Source: a virus
IMG/VR virus record: IMGVR_UViG_3300007735_000761
Span: 1-57,810 of that record
Length of the DNA stretch: 57,810 nt
Reading direction: 5' to 3' (one strand)
Of the stretch, positions 46,720 through 54,762 are shown piece after piece. The notes below the pieces were generated by a model, which was given only the letters and a program-made list of their open reading frames with translations, had not been told where the DNA came from and did not search any database. Made by a program: the position numbers and the translations under genes. The number at the start of each line of letters is the position of its first letter. Within the stretch, counting starts at the first letter, position 1.

Positions 46720-46747
46720 GAGGGGGGCTTCGGCCCCTCTTTTCTTG
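46720..46747 (+). terminator. Rho-independent terminator with UUCG loop
   Basis: AGGGGGGC (46721-46728) pairs with GCCCCTCT (46733-46740) around TTCG, an exceptionally stable tetraloop, with one G-T pair, followed by TTTCTTG. It lies five bases after the stop of the 80-residue gene and separates the head block from the following structural genes. Confidence 0.9.
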
Positions 46748-46768
46748 TGATTGTGAGGGAAAGCAACC

Positions 46769-47401
46769 ATGCGTCCTATTAGTTTTACAAGATCACAACC
46801 GGCGGCAAGTGCGACTAGCGTAGCGGCGGCTCAGGTCCTTAACACGACTGCCGTTACGATTAACGGAACGCTGGCTTCTGGCGGTGTTGCAACGTACACC
46901 GTGTCGGCATATCCGACCGTTACGGCTGACTCCAACGCGAACGGCAAAACTTTTACGATTGTGGGCACACGCCCCGGTGGTGGTGATCAAACCTCCACTA
47001 TTACTTTTGCCGCAGCTTCTGGCACCGTGACGGGTTCAATTGCATTTGCGACAATCACGGGCGTAACAGCCTCTGCTGCGACGAGCGCCACGATTAGCGT
47101 GGGCAATGCGATCACGGGTTACACCGACTGGATTCCGCTCGACATCTACACCCCAAATCAGGTGACCAACATTTCCGCTAAGACGAGCGGCACGGTCAAC
47201 TATTCGGTGCAGTACACGAACGAAGATCCTTTTGACCGTTCGATCCAGCAGTTGGCGGTGCCGCATCCGAATGGGAGCTTGACCGCAGCCACGGGCGACG
47301 AGACGCAGTTTACGACTACGCTCATGCGTGCCGTGCGTCTGGTTATCAACTCGGGCAGCGGTTCGGTTCGCTTCACTTGCGTCCAGCAGTCCACGCAGTA
47401 A
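46769..47401 (+). CDS. Structural protein, beta-rich
   Basis: A 210-residue Thr/Ser/Ala-rich protein with repeated short beta strands (GVATYTVSAYPTVTADSNAN, FAAASGTVTGSIAFATITGV). The C-terminal 90 residues (GYTDWIPLDIYTPNQVTNIS) look like a separate sandwich domain. It follows the terminator and precedes another probable fibre-like protein, so it may be a decoration or tail protein. Confidence 0.68.
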   Translation: MRPISFTRSQPAASATSVAAAQVLNTTAVTINGTLASGGVATYTVSAYPTVTADSNANGKTFTIVGTRPGGGDQTSTITFAAASGTVTGSIAFATITGVTASAATSATISVGNAITGYTDWIPLDIYTPNQVTNISAKTSGTVNYSVQYTNEDPFDRSIQQLAVPHPNGSLTAATGDETQFTTTLMRAVRLVINSGSGSVRFTCVQQSTQ

Positions 47402-47404
47402 GCC

Positions 47405-48109
47405 ATGGCTAACGTCAAGATCACTGATCTTTCTGCGGGGACTGCGCTGGGCGGGACGGAACTTTTTGAGTCTGTTCAAAGCTCAACGTCGGTCAAGCTT
47501 ACGGCTGCGCAGATCAAGACGTTTACTAATGGCTCCGTAACTATTTCTGGCGGAACGATTAGTTCCGTCACAATTAGTAATTCAACGGGTAGTTTTAGCT
47601 CGTTGAACGTGACTGCGGGTGCGATTCCGCTGACGACAATTACGGGTATTAGTTATGCGCAGCTAACGTCTACCCGTGACCAGACTGCTGTGTCTGCTAA
47701 CGTCGCGTATGCGGTGTCTTTTGATACGGCATCGTCTTGGAATTCTGGAATTACAACCGCTTCAAGTACAAACATTACGTTTGCGACCGCTGGCGTGTAT
47801 TTGTGCTCCATGAATTTCCAGTTGAAAAACACCAACACTTCTAACCATACGGTTACGATTTGGTATCAAAAGAACGGTGTTAATGCCGCAAATAGTGGAT
47901 CAACAATTAGCGTTCCAAAAGCAACCGATGGCGGCGTTACGGTGTTTGAGTTGACTTTCCAAGAGCAAGTTACGGCAGGTCAGTATTTGACGTTGTATTG
48001 GTCAACAGATAATACGGCTGTTTCTTTGGATTACACTGCTGCATCTGCGGGACCGCCTAACGTGCCTGCTATTCCATCCATCATTTTCACTGCTCACAGG
48101 GTTTTCTAA
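47405..48109 (+). CDS. Fibre-like protein with C1q/TNF-like head
   Basis: A 234-residue protein. The N-terminus ANVKITDLSAGTALGGTELF is a virion-attachment segment shared by many phage fibres. The C-terminal part (about residues 95-234) is a jelly-roll like C1q, with FATAGVYLCSMNFQLKNTN and HTVTIWYQKNG, and ends IIFTAHRVF. Such heads trimerise and bind receptors or capsid surfaces. It is coupled to the next gene by TAATG. Confidence 0.7.
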   Translation: MANVKITDLSAGTALGGTELFESVQSSTSVKLTAAQIKTFTNGSVTISGGTISSVTISNSTGSFSSLNVTAGAIPLTTITGISYAQLTSTRDQTAVSANVAYAVSFDTASSWNSGITTASSTNITFATAGVYLCSMNFQLKNTNTSNHTVTIWYQKNGVNAANSGSTISVPKATDGGVTVFELTFQEQVTAGQYLTLYWSTDNTAVSLDYTAASAGPPNVPAIPSIIFTAHRVF

Positions 48110-48417
48110 TGAAAGTGCGCGGTGACTGGTCAGAGTGGCAGCAGTACGCCAAGGGCGGCGGGGCTTGGACTCGCGCTGAAGGCAAGGACCCCTCTGGCGG
48201 GCTCAATGAAAAGGGCCGCGCTTCGCTTCGCGCACAGGGGCAGAACATTAAACGTCCGGTGTCGTCTAAAGAAGCCAAGCGTAGCCCGAAGGCAGCGGCA
48301 CGGCGTAAATCATTTTGTGCGCGGATGTCGGGGATGAAGAAGCGTCTTACGAGTGCAGAAACGGCTCGCGATCCCGATAGTCGTATTAACAAAGCTCTTC
48401 GCAAGTGGGATTGTTAA
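48109..48417 (+). CDS. DUF6321-like basic protein
   Basis: A 102-residue Arg/Lys-rich protein. It has WSEWQQYAKGGGAWTRAEGK, SGGLNEKGRASLRAQGQNIK and KSFCARMSGMKKRLTSAETA, the conserved blocks of DUF6321, known from phages and some large viruses. It is probably DNA-binding or packaged. It contains the AKGG motif seen in several virion proteins here. Confidence 0.82.
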   Translation: MKVRGDWSEWQQYAKGGGAWTRAEGKDPSGGLNEKGRASLRAQGQNIKRPVSSKEAKRSPKAAARRKSFCARMSGMKKRLTSAETARDPDSRINKALRKWDC

Positions 48418-48418
48418 C

Positions 48419-48559
48419 ATGAAAAAGAAGTCCGCTGCTCGTAAACCGATGGCAAAAGCCATTAGCTGGCAAGACCGGCTGTGGATTAGATTGACTGTGC
48501 TCAAGGCGAAGCTGAACAGCTTCTGGTTTAATTTGAGAGGAAAATTCAATGGCCGTTAA
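48419..48559 (+). CDS. Very small basic protein, 46 residues
   Basis: ATG 48419 is one base after the previous stop. The product starts MKKKSAARKPMAKAISWQDR and ends FNLRGKFNGR; it is very basic with a short amphipathic helix. It overlaps the next gene by 11 bases. Function unknown. Confidence 0.62.
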   Translation: MKKKSAARKPMAKAISWQDRLWIRLTVLKAKLNSFWFNLRGKFNGR

Positions 48560-49250
48560 GTACGTCAAAGACTTTTCGTTCCCGGCTTCGGGCGGCTTTC
48601 ACGGCGATGTTCAGCGTTTCGCCAAGGGCGGTCATGTGACCAAGGTGCCTGCAAAGGCCAAGGCGTCCGCCAAGGATATGCCTGCTCGTGCGAAGCCGAA
48701 TGCTCCGGCGAAGGGCGCTTCGAAGATGAAGTCGGAGCCCAAGATGGGTAAGGGGCAGGGTTACGCTGAAGGTGGCCGCGTTCCGGGCTACGACATGGAT
48801 CGTTTGCCTGCCAAGAAGCCGCCGGGACGCACGATGGATTTGGCTCCGTCGAAGCCGGAAAAGGGCATGTATGAAGGCTACGCCAAGGGCGGCAAAGTCG
48901 CCAAGGTCATGCGCGAGTACAAGGAAGGCAAGCTGCATTCGGGCTCCAAGAAGGGTCCGCTTGTAAAGAACCGCGAGCAGGCGGTTGCAATTGCGCTGTC
49001 TGAGGCTCGCAAGGCCGGTGCCAAGATCCCGAAGAAGGCCGAGGGTGGCATTTTCACCGATGAGGCCATGGCCTATCAGTCAAAGGGCCCGAAGACTCGT
49101 TACACCCCGGCTAAGGGGCGTCGTGAAGCGCGTGAGCGTGCTATGGAGCGCCGTGCTCGCGAAGCCATGGAGCGTGCTGAGAAGTTTGCTCCGGGCATGA
49201 GTTTGGATATGCCGGATCGTCGCAGTAAGGGCGGTATGCCACGGCGGTAA
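48549..49250 (+). CDS. DUF6496-containing Lys/Gly-rich protein
   Basis: A 233-residue very basic protein. Residues about 112-160 (KVAKVMREYKEGKLHSGSKK, then VKNREQAVAIALSEARKAG) are the DUF6496 domain. Around it are five short units of the kind FAKGGHV, YAEGGRV, YAKGGKV, KAEGGIF and SKGGMP. The rest is low complexity. It resembles a histone-like or DNA-condensing protein and may be packaged; the GGx units may be an interaction tag. Confidence 0.8.
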   Translation: MAVKYVKDFSFPASGGFHGDVQRFAKGGHVTKVPAKAKASAKDMPARAKPNAPAKGASKMKSEPKMGKGQGYAEGGRVPGYDMDRLPAKKPPGRTMDLAPSKPEKGMYEGYAKGGKVAKVMREYKEGKLHSGSKKGPLVKNREQAVAIALSEARKAGAKIPKKAEGGIFTDEAMAYQSKGPKTRYTPAKGRREARERAMERRAREAMERAEKFAPGMSLDMPDRRSKGGMPRR

Positions 49251-49251
49251 G

Positions 49252-49260
49252 TGATAAAAT
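49252..49260 (+). promoter_or_regulatory. Extended -10 promoter candidate (TGATAAAAT)
   Basis: TGaTAAAAT directly follows the stop of the DUF6496 gene and precedes the adaptor gene by 62 bases. It is the counterpart of the element at 2316, which precedes the other adaptor-like gene. Confidence 0.5.
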
Positions 49261-49277
49261 AGATTTATCCGGTCATT

Positions 49278-49320
49278 AGGGTCTGCTCGGTGCAGTAGAC
49301 CAAGGCGCAAGAGGGACCCT
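49278..49320 (+). promoter_or_regulatory. Two-state leader before the adaptor gene
   Basis: GGTCTGCT (49280-49287) pairs with AGTAGACC (49294-49301) around a six-base loop. AGGGTC (49278-49283) can instead pair with GACCCT (49315-49320), which would cover the GAGGGA ribosome site (49311-49316) and touch the ATG at 49322. The two pairings share bases 49280-49283 and exclude each other. The first resembles the leader stem at 2337. Confidence 0.5.
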
Positions 49321-49321
49321 G

Positions 49322-50317
49322 ATGGCAACTTCCGGTACAGTCTCGACAACGCAATTTACGACGAGGCAGGTCATTGACCATGCCTTCAGGCGCTGTCGTT
49401 TGGGTGCGCAGCAGATCACCTCTGAGATGATCAATGTTGCCAACGACCAGCTTTACCTGATCCTGTCTGACCTTGCGAACCGTGGCGTTCAGCTCTGGTG
49501 TATTGAGCGATTGGTGATGCCACTTTATGAGGGGCAGGGTGCGGTGACGCTGCCTCTGGGCACCGTTGATGTGCTCAATACCAATTTGCGCACGTTGCAG
49601 GAAGCGACGGGCACCACGGCTACGACATCGACGACTTATCAAAACTACAACGTAGACGGCTTGACGGTGACGACTGTGGGCGTTTTGTGGTCAGCCGCAG
49701 CCCAACCGTTTGTAGTTGAGATGTCCAACGATGGCATTACGTGGACGAACGTGCCGCTTTCTAGTTACGTCAGTAATCCTGATGCAGCCGCCGGTGAATG
49801 GACTTGGGTAGATACTGAAGTCCCCGAGTCTGCGGATTACTTTCGAGTACGGGTGACGAGCGGAACGCTTTCGTATTCTCAGGTTTTTTTCGGTAACACG
49901 CCAAATGAAATCCCGATTGCGCGATTGAACCGAGACGACTGGACGGCGCTACCTAACAAGTCTTTTGAGGGTCGCCCGTTGCAGTTTTGGTTTGACCGTC
50001 AGCGCGATCAGCCTGTGATGCGGCTTTGGCCAATTCCAAATGCGGCTGCGGAGACACAAACGATTGTGCTGTGGCGGCATCGTTACATTCAGGACGTTGG
50101 GACCATGACGCAGGAGCTTGACGTTCCTCAGCGTTGGTTCAATGCGATTGTAGCGTTGCTGGCAAGCAAACTTGCGGATGAGACTCCGGAGGTTGATGCG
50201 CAGTTGATGCCAATTTTGGAAGTCAAGGCTGAGAAGGCGCTGGCTCAAGCGGAGAACGAAGAGCGCGACAACTCGCCCATTTACTGGACTCCGAATCTTA
50301 ATCCGTACACACGATGA
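49322..50317 (+). CDS. Head-tail adaptor-like protein (331 aa)
   Basis: A protein with N-terminal FTTRQVIDHAFRRCRLGAQQ, EMINVANDQLYLILSDLANR, the helical start of phage adaptor (gp4/gp19-like) proteins. A beta insert occupies about residues 80-185 (FVVEMSNDGITWTNVPLSSY), and the C-terminal part (PNKSFEGRPLQFWFDRQRDQ...MRLWPIPN) is typical of the family. It should form the ring below the portal. It is coupled to the next gene by ATGA. Confidence 0.72.
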   Translation: MATSGTVSTTQFTTRQVIDHAFRRCRLGAQQITSEMINVANDQLYLILSDLANRGVQLWCIERLVMPLYEGQGAVTLPLGTVDVLNTNLRTLQEATGTTATTSTTYQNYNVDGLTVTTVGVLWSAAAQPFVVEMSNDGITWTNVPLSSYVSNPDAAAGEWTWVDTEVPESADYFRVRVTSGTLSYSQVFFGNTPNEIPIARLNRDDWTALPNKSFEGRPLQFWFDRQRDQPVMRLWPIPNAAAETQTIVLWRHRYIQDVGTMTQELDVPQRWFNAIVALLASKLADETPEVDAQLMPILEVKAEKALAQAENEERDNSPIYWTPNLNPYTR

Positions 50318-50628
50318 GTTTGTTTCTTGACACTCGTGGTCAGCCTTATGCAGCGGTTGCAATTTGTGATCGTTGCAGTCGGAAATTTCCGTTGGCTGAG
50401 TTGATGCCGGATCGAAACTATCCGGGGCTACGAGTATGCCGAGAAGATTTGGATGATTTGGACCCGTATCGTTTGCCTGCGCGTCAGACAGAGCGAATTA
50501 CTCTGCCGTTTGTGCGCCCGGACGTTCCGTTGTCTTCACAGCCGTATGGTGTAATTAGTGAAGACGGCAACACGTTTTTGGTTAACGAGCAAGATGACGA
50601 TTACCTTGAGCCGGAGCAGCCCCTGTAA
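50314..50628 (+). CDS. Small conserved protein with Cys knuckle
   Basis: A 104-residue protein: MSLFLDTRGQPYAAVAICDR, CSRKFPLAELMPDRNYPGLR, VCREDLDDLDPYRLPARQ. The CDRC...C pattern, found in many phages after adaptor genes, looks like a small zinc-binding fold. It overlaps both neighbours (ATGA and TAATG). It is probably structural. Confidence 0.78.
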   Translation: MSLFLDTRGQPYAAVAICDRCSRKFPLAELMPDRNYPGLRVCREDLDDLDPYRLPARQTERITLPFVRPDVPLSSQPYGVISEDGNTFLVNEQDDDYLEPEQPL

Positions 50629-53270
50629 TGGCCAACGTACCTAGTAATTTAATTCCAAGCAGAATCACGCAGCTTCCCGAAGCTCCGGTTGCGGACCCGG
50701 CTGGCTATTTCCCGATTGTTATTTCGGGCACGACCTATAAGGTCCAGTTCAGTCAGATTCAGGGCAACGTCGAGGTCCCGGCTTCGCGACAAATTATTGC
50801 GGGCACGGGGCTGACGGGCGGCGGAACGCTTTCGCAAAACATCACGATTGCAGTCGCCAACGGCGGGATCGGCAACGATCAGCTTGATACAACGGGCGTG
50901 GCTGCGGGATCGTATGGCACCGGTAGCGACATTCCTGTAGTTACAGTTAACTCCAAGGGCCGCGTCACGAGCGTTAGCACAACGCCGGTAGTTGTGAGCG
51001 GATATGTATCCGACACCATTCAGGTTGTAGCGGGTACAGGACTTGCGGGTGGCGGCACGCTGTCGCAAAACCGCACGCTGTCTATTGATTACGCGGCTAC
51101 GACGCCATCTTCTTTGGGCACTGCGTCGGCAGGATCGGCAGCGACTCCTGCTCGGATAGATCACGTTCACCCAGCGCTTAATTTAAGCGATAGCACTCAA
51201 ACGAGTGGCGTGTTGCCGATGGGCCGTGGTGGTACTGGCGCAAATTTGTCGCCGGTTGCGGGTGCGGTAGTCCTAACCAATGGCAGCAACTTTGAGCTGA
51301 GCAATGTCGGTAACGCGGGACAGGTATTTATCTCAAACGGTGCATCTGCTCCGGATTGGGGTAATGCTTCGTCTTTGACGGTTGATGCCGCAAGCAGATT
51401 GCTAGGTGGCGCTGCTAATCGGGTTGTTTATCAGTCTGCTACTAATCAAACCAGTTTTGTTATTGCGCCGAGCGTGTCAGATACCTTCCTTAAATGGAAT
51501 GGAACGTCTTTTGAGTGGGCTGTTACTCCGGGCGCTGGCACGGTTACAAGCGTTGATGGATCTGGAGGCTCAACGGGCCTTACGCTAAGCGGTGGTCCTA
51601 TTACGTTGGCTGGCACGCTAACGCTTGGTGGAACACTGGCAATTGGTGCAGGAGGCACGGGTCTTTCGGCTGCGGCAACTAATGGGCAGTTGCTGATTGG
51701 CAATGGAAATGGTTACACGCTCGCGACTCTTACAGCGGGCACGGCAATTTCTGTCACGAATGCGACTGGCAGCATTACGCTGGCCAATACGGCTCCGGAT
51801 CAAACGGTTGTTATAACCGGCAGCACCGCTATTAGCATTGCTGGGACGTATCCAAGCTTTACGGTAACCAATACTGCTCCCGATCAGACCGTTGTTATAA
51901 GTGGCAGCACAGCCATTAGCATTTCGGGTACGTACCCAAGCTTTACGGTAACCAATACTGCTCCTGATCAAACGGTCACGGTAACGAGCGGCACTAACAT
52001 CAGTGTCAGCGGCACGTATCCAAGCTTTACTGTTTCTTCGCCCAATACCGTTGTAGGCCCTGCCGGAGCCACGAGTGGCGCGATTGCGCTTTATGACGGC
52101 GGCACTGGCAAGTTGATCAAGAACTCGGCCATTACGATCAATGCGTCTGGCGTCATCAGCAACGTCAATACGCCTAATGCGGCAACCGACGCGGCTAACA
52201 AGCAATACGTAGACGATCTGGTTAGTTCCGGCATTCACATTCATACGCCGGTTGTGCTGGCAACTTCGCCGGGATCTTCGCGTACCGACACGTACAACAA
52301 CGGTACGGCGGGTGTTAGCGCCACGCTGACTTCAGTGGCTAACGGCACGCTGGTCATCGACGGCACGGTCGCTTCTGCAACGATCCGCGTGCTGATCCAA
52401 GACTGCTCTAACCCGATTGGCAACGGCATATATGTCGTCACCAACGCGGGTAGCGCCAGTGCTCAGTACGTAATGACGCGATCTTCGGACGCGGATACGG
52501 CGGGTCAGCAGTCTACTCAGTCGCTTGACGACGGAAGCTACTTCTTCACGACCGGCGGTACGAGCAACAAGGGTGCCTCTTGGGTTAATACCAATACGGG
52601 CAACATTAGCTTTGGCTCGACGGCGATTACGTTCTCGCAGTTCAGCGCCTCGCAGGTGTACTCGGCGGGAAATGGACTTAGCCTGACTAATACGGTGTTC
52701 TCGCTTGAGACCCCGGTTAGCGTGCTAAATGGTGGCACGGGACGTTCTTCGGCTCCGACCAATGGTCAGTTGCTGATTGGTAATGGTGCGGGGTACACCC
52801 TTGCGGGGCTGACGGCAGGCACCGGAGTTTCGGTCACCAACGCCACTGGGTCGATTACGCTTGCGAATACCGCACCGGATCAAACGGTCATTATTACGGG
52901 TAGCGGAATTGTCAGCGTTACCGGCACTTATCCTAGCTTTACGGTAGGGGCGGTCGAAACATATAGCGGTACGGTCACCAGCGTTGATGGTTCCAGCACA
53001 GTCAGCGGATTCACGCTTTCTGGCGGACCCATTACGTCTTCGGGAAGATTGACTCTTGCCGGAACACTTGGGATTAGCTCGGGTGGTACCGGACTTAGTG
53101 GGACCCCCACAAACGGACAACTGTTAATCGGTAACGGGTCTGGATATACCCTTGCCACTCTGACGCAAGGATCTGGCGTGACGATTACCTCTGGAACCGG
53201 TAGCATTACAATTGCTGCCACAGGTGGTGGCGGGGGTAGTAACGCATACGCTTGGTTCATTGCGGCTTAG
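50628..53270 (+). CDS. Large tail-fibre protein with internal repeats
   Basis: An 880-residue protein. The N-terminus SRITQLPEAPVADPAGYFPI is a virion-attachment segment related to that of the 47405 product. The body is a chain of beta repeats: GTGLTGGGTLSQNITIAV-type units, modules beginning NGQLLIGNG (three copies), and a tandem of three 28-residue units ending GTYPSFTV with an exact 84-bp period from 51792. The middle (about 530-690) is a distinct domain with FSQFSASQVYSAGNGL. The C-terminus is Gly-rich and ends WFIAA. It is the main host-range fibre candidate. Confidence 0.85.
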   Translation: MANVPSNLIPSRITQLPEAPVADPAGYFPIVISGTTYKVQFSQIQGNVEVPASRQIIAGTGLTGGGTLSQNITIAVANGGIGNDQLDTTGVAAGSYGTGSDIPVVTVNSKGRVTSVSTTPVVVSGYVSDTIQVVAGTGLAGGGTLSQNRTLSIDYAATTPSSLGTASAGSAATPARIDHVHPALNLSDSTQTSGVLPMGRGGTGANLSPVAGAVVLTNGSNFELSNVGNAGQVFISNGASAPDWGNASSLTVDAASRLLGGAANRVVYQSATNQTSFVIAPSVSDTFLKWNGTSFEWAVTPGAGTVTSVDGSGGSTGLTLSGGPITLAGTLTLGGTLAIGAGGTGLSAAATNGQLLIGNGNGYTLATLTAGTAISVTNATGSITLANTAPDQTVVITGSTAISIAGTYPSFTVTNTAPDQTVVISGSTAISISGTYPSFTVTNTAPDQTVTVTSGTNISVSGTYPSFTVSSPNTVVGPAGATSGAIALYDGGTGKLIKNSAITINASGVISNVNTPNAATDAANKQYVDDLVSSGIHIHTPVVLATSPGSSRTDTYNNGTAGVSATLTSVANGTLVIDGTVASATIRVLIQDCSNPIGNGIYVVTNAGSASAQYVMTRSSDADTAGQQSTQSLDDGSYFFTTGGTSNKGASWVNTNTGNISFGSTAITFSQFSASQVYSAGNGLSLTNTVFSLETPVSVLNGGTGRSSAPTNGQLLIGNGAGYTLAGLTAGTGVSVTNATGSITLANTAPDQTVIITGSGIVSVTGTYPSFTVGAVETYSGTVTSVDGSSTVSGFTLSGGPITSSGRLTLAGTLGISSGGTGLSGTPTNGQLLIGNGSGYTLATLTQGSGVTITSGTGSITIAATGGGGGSNAYAWFIAA

Positions 53271-53281
53271 GAGCGACTTAA

Positions 53282-53872
53282 ATGTCAATGTTTATTCTTA
53301 ACGCAACGACCAAGAGTATTGTTGCCACGATGTCTGGGGCGGCGGCAACGACCAACCCTGACTTTACGGCGGCTTGGGCGGATAACGACGGAACCACCTT
53401 TACCGAAGGATCTTCGGACGGCGCGCTTAATGGCACGAGTCAGGTCACGGTAGTTGCCGCTCCGGCGGCTAGCACCCGTCGCACCATCAAGTCTATTACT
53501 ATTGAGAATCGCGACACGGCAGCGGTCACGGTCACGCTGAGTTACAACAACAATAGTACTTTAAGAACTATTGCGGTTGTGACCCTTGCGGTGGGTGATA
53601 CGTGGACGTTAAACGGGACGTTTGATACCGCCGGGGCGCTCAAACAGACCCTTGGCACGGTTAACCTTGCCACTCAAGTAACGGGCACATTGCCGGTTGC
53701 AAACGGCGGTACGGGGTCTGGCACAGCAGCCGGTGCTCGGACAAACTTGGGTCTTGGTACAATGGCTGTACAGGACGCTAGCAGCGTTGTCATTACTGGC
53801 GGGTCGATTGGAAGCAGCGTTCTGGTGAACCTGACCAATTCCACCGGAAACATTAGCGGAGGCACCTACTAA
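53282..53872 (+). CDS. Fibre accessory protein
   Basis: A 196-residue beta-rich protein. Residues about 35-110 form a sandwich (RRTIKSITIENRDTAAVTVT, GDTWTLNGTFDTAG), then VTGTLPVANGGTGSGTAAGA, the fibre GGTG motif, and an ending ISGGTY like that of the 3030 product. It overlaps the next gene (TAATG). Confidence 0.75.
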   Translation: MSMFILNATTKSIVATMSGAAATTNPDFTAAWADNDGTTFTEGSSDGALNGTSQVTVVAAPAASTRRTIKSITIENRDTAAVTVTLSYNNNSTLRTIAVVTLAVGDTWTLNGTFDTAGALKQTLGTVNLATQVTGTLPVANGGTGSGTAAGARTNLGLGTMAVQDASSVVITGGSIGSSVLVNLTNSTGNISGGTY

Positions 53873-54759
53873 TGCCCACGATTCTTTTGAAGAAAAGCGA
53901 TACAGCTAGCTCGGTTCCAACAACGAGCCAGTTGACCAATCTAGCGGGCGGTGCAGAGGTTGCCGTCAATACTGCTGACCGACGCATGTACACCATGACT
54001 TCGGCCAGTGCGGTTGTGGAACTGGGAAACAACCCCACCAGTTTGAATATCACCACCGGAAACTTGGCGTTCACCGGCACCGCCCAGCGCATCACGGGCG
54101 ATATGTCCAATGCGACGGTCAGTAACCGGCTCGCATTTCAAACTAGCACGACGAATGGAAGCACAACCCTAAACATAATTCCCAACGGGACTGGAACGGC
54201 ATCGCAATTCGTTGCCCACATGGGTTCTGATCCGGCAAACACATCAAGAGCCGGAATAAATATAAATAGTACGCAAAGTGCTGCGTTGGTGTTTTCTGAC
54301 ATCACCGGCACCGGCACCTACCTGCCGATGACCTTCTATACCGGCGGCAGCGAAGCCGCTCGGATCACCACAACGCGCAATCTTCTCGTCGGCACTACGA
54401 CGGACATTTCAGGCCGTAGCGGTGTTATTTCGGATGCGATTGGTAACGTCCGCGACATCCCATCAGCCGGTGCAGCCAAGACTTCAACTTACACGCTGGC
54501 GATTACCGATATTGGCGAGTTTGTGACGTTGGGCACTAGCGGTGCGATTGATGTGCCAAATGGTGTATTTTCTGCGGGTAACGCGGTTTCGATTTATAAC
54601 AACACCACGGGCAACACCACGATCAGCCTGACCATCACGACCGCTTATATTGCAGGTACAAATACAGATAAGGCTTCGGTTACACTTGCCACTCGCGGAG
54701 TAGCTACGATTTTGTTTATTTCCAACTCGGTTTGCGTACTTACGGGCAACGTGAGTTAA
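53872..54759 (+). CDS. Fibre protein
   Basis: A 295-residue protein with PTILLKKSDTASSVPTTSQL, LAGGAEVAVNTADRRMYTMT at the N-terminus, a standard fibre base, and GSEAARITTTRNLLVGTTTD in the centre, a motif common in phage fibres before the tip domain. The C-terminal 110 residues are a small beta domain. It lies three bases before the glycine-rich adhesin and is probably assembled with it. Confidence 0.78.
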   Translation: MPTILLKKSDTASSVPTTSQLTNLAGGAEVAVNTADRRMYTMTSASAVVELGNNPTSLNITTGNLAFTGTAQRITGDMSNATVSNRLAFQTSTTNGSTTLNIIPNGTGTASQFVAHMGSDPANTSRAGININSTQSAALVFSDITGTGTYLPMTFYTGGSEAARITTTRNLLVGTTTDISGRSGVISDAIGNVRDIPSAGAAKTSTYTLAITDIGEFVTLGTSGAIDVPNGVFSAGNAVSIYNNTTGNTTISLTITTAYIAGTNTDKASVTLATRGVATILFISNSVCVLTGNVS

Positions 54760-54762
54760 GTC

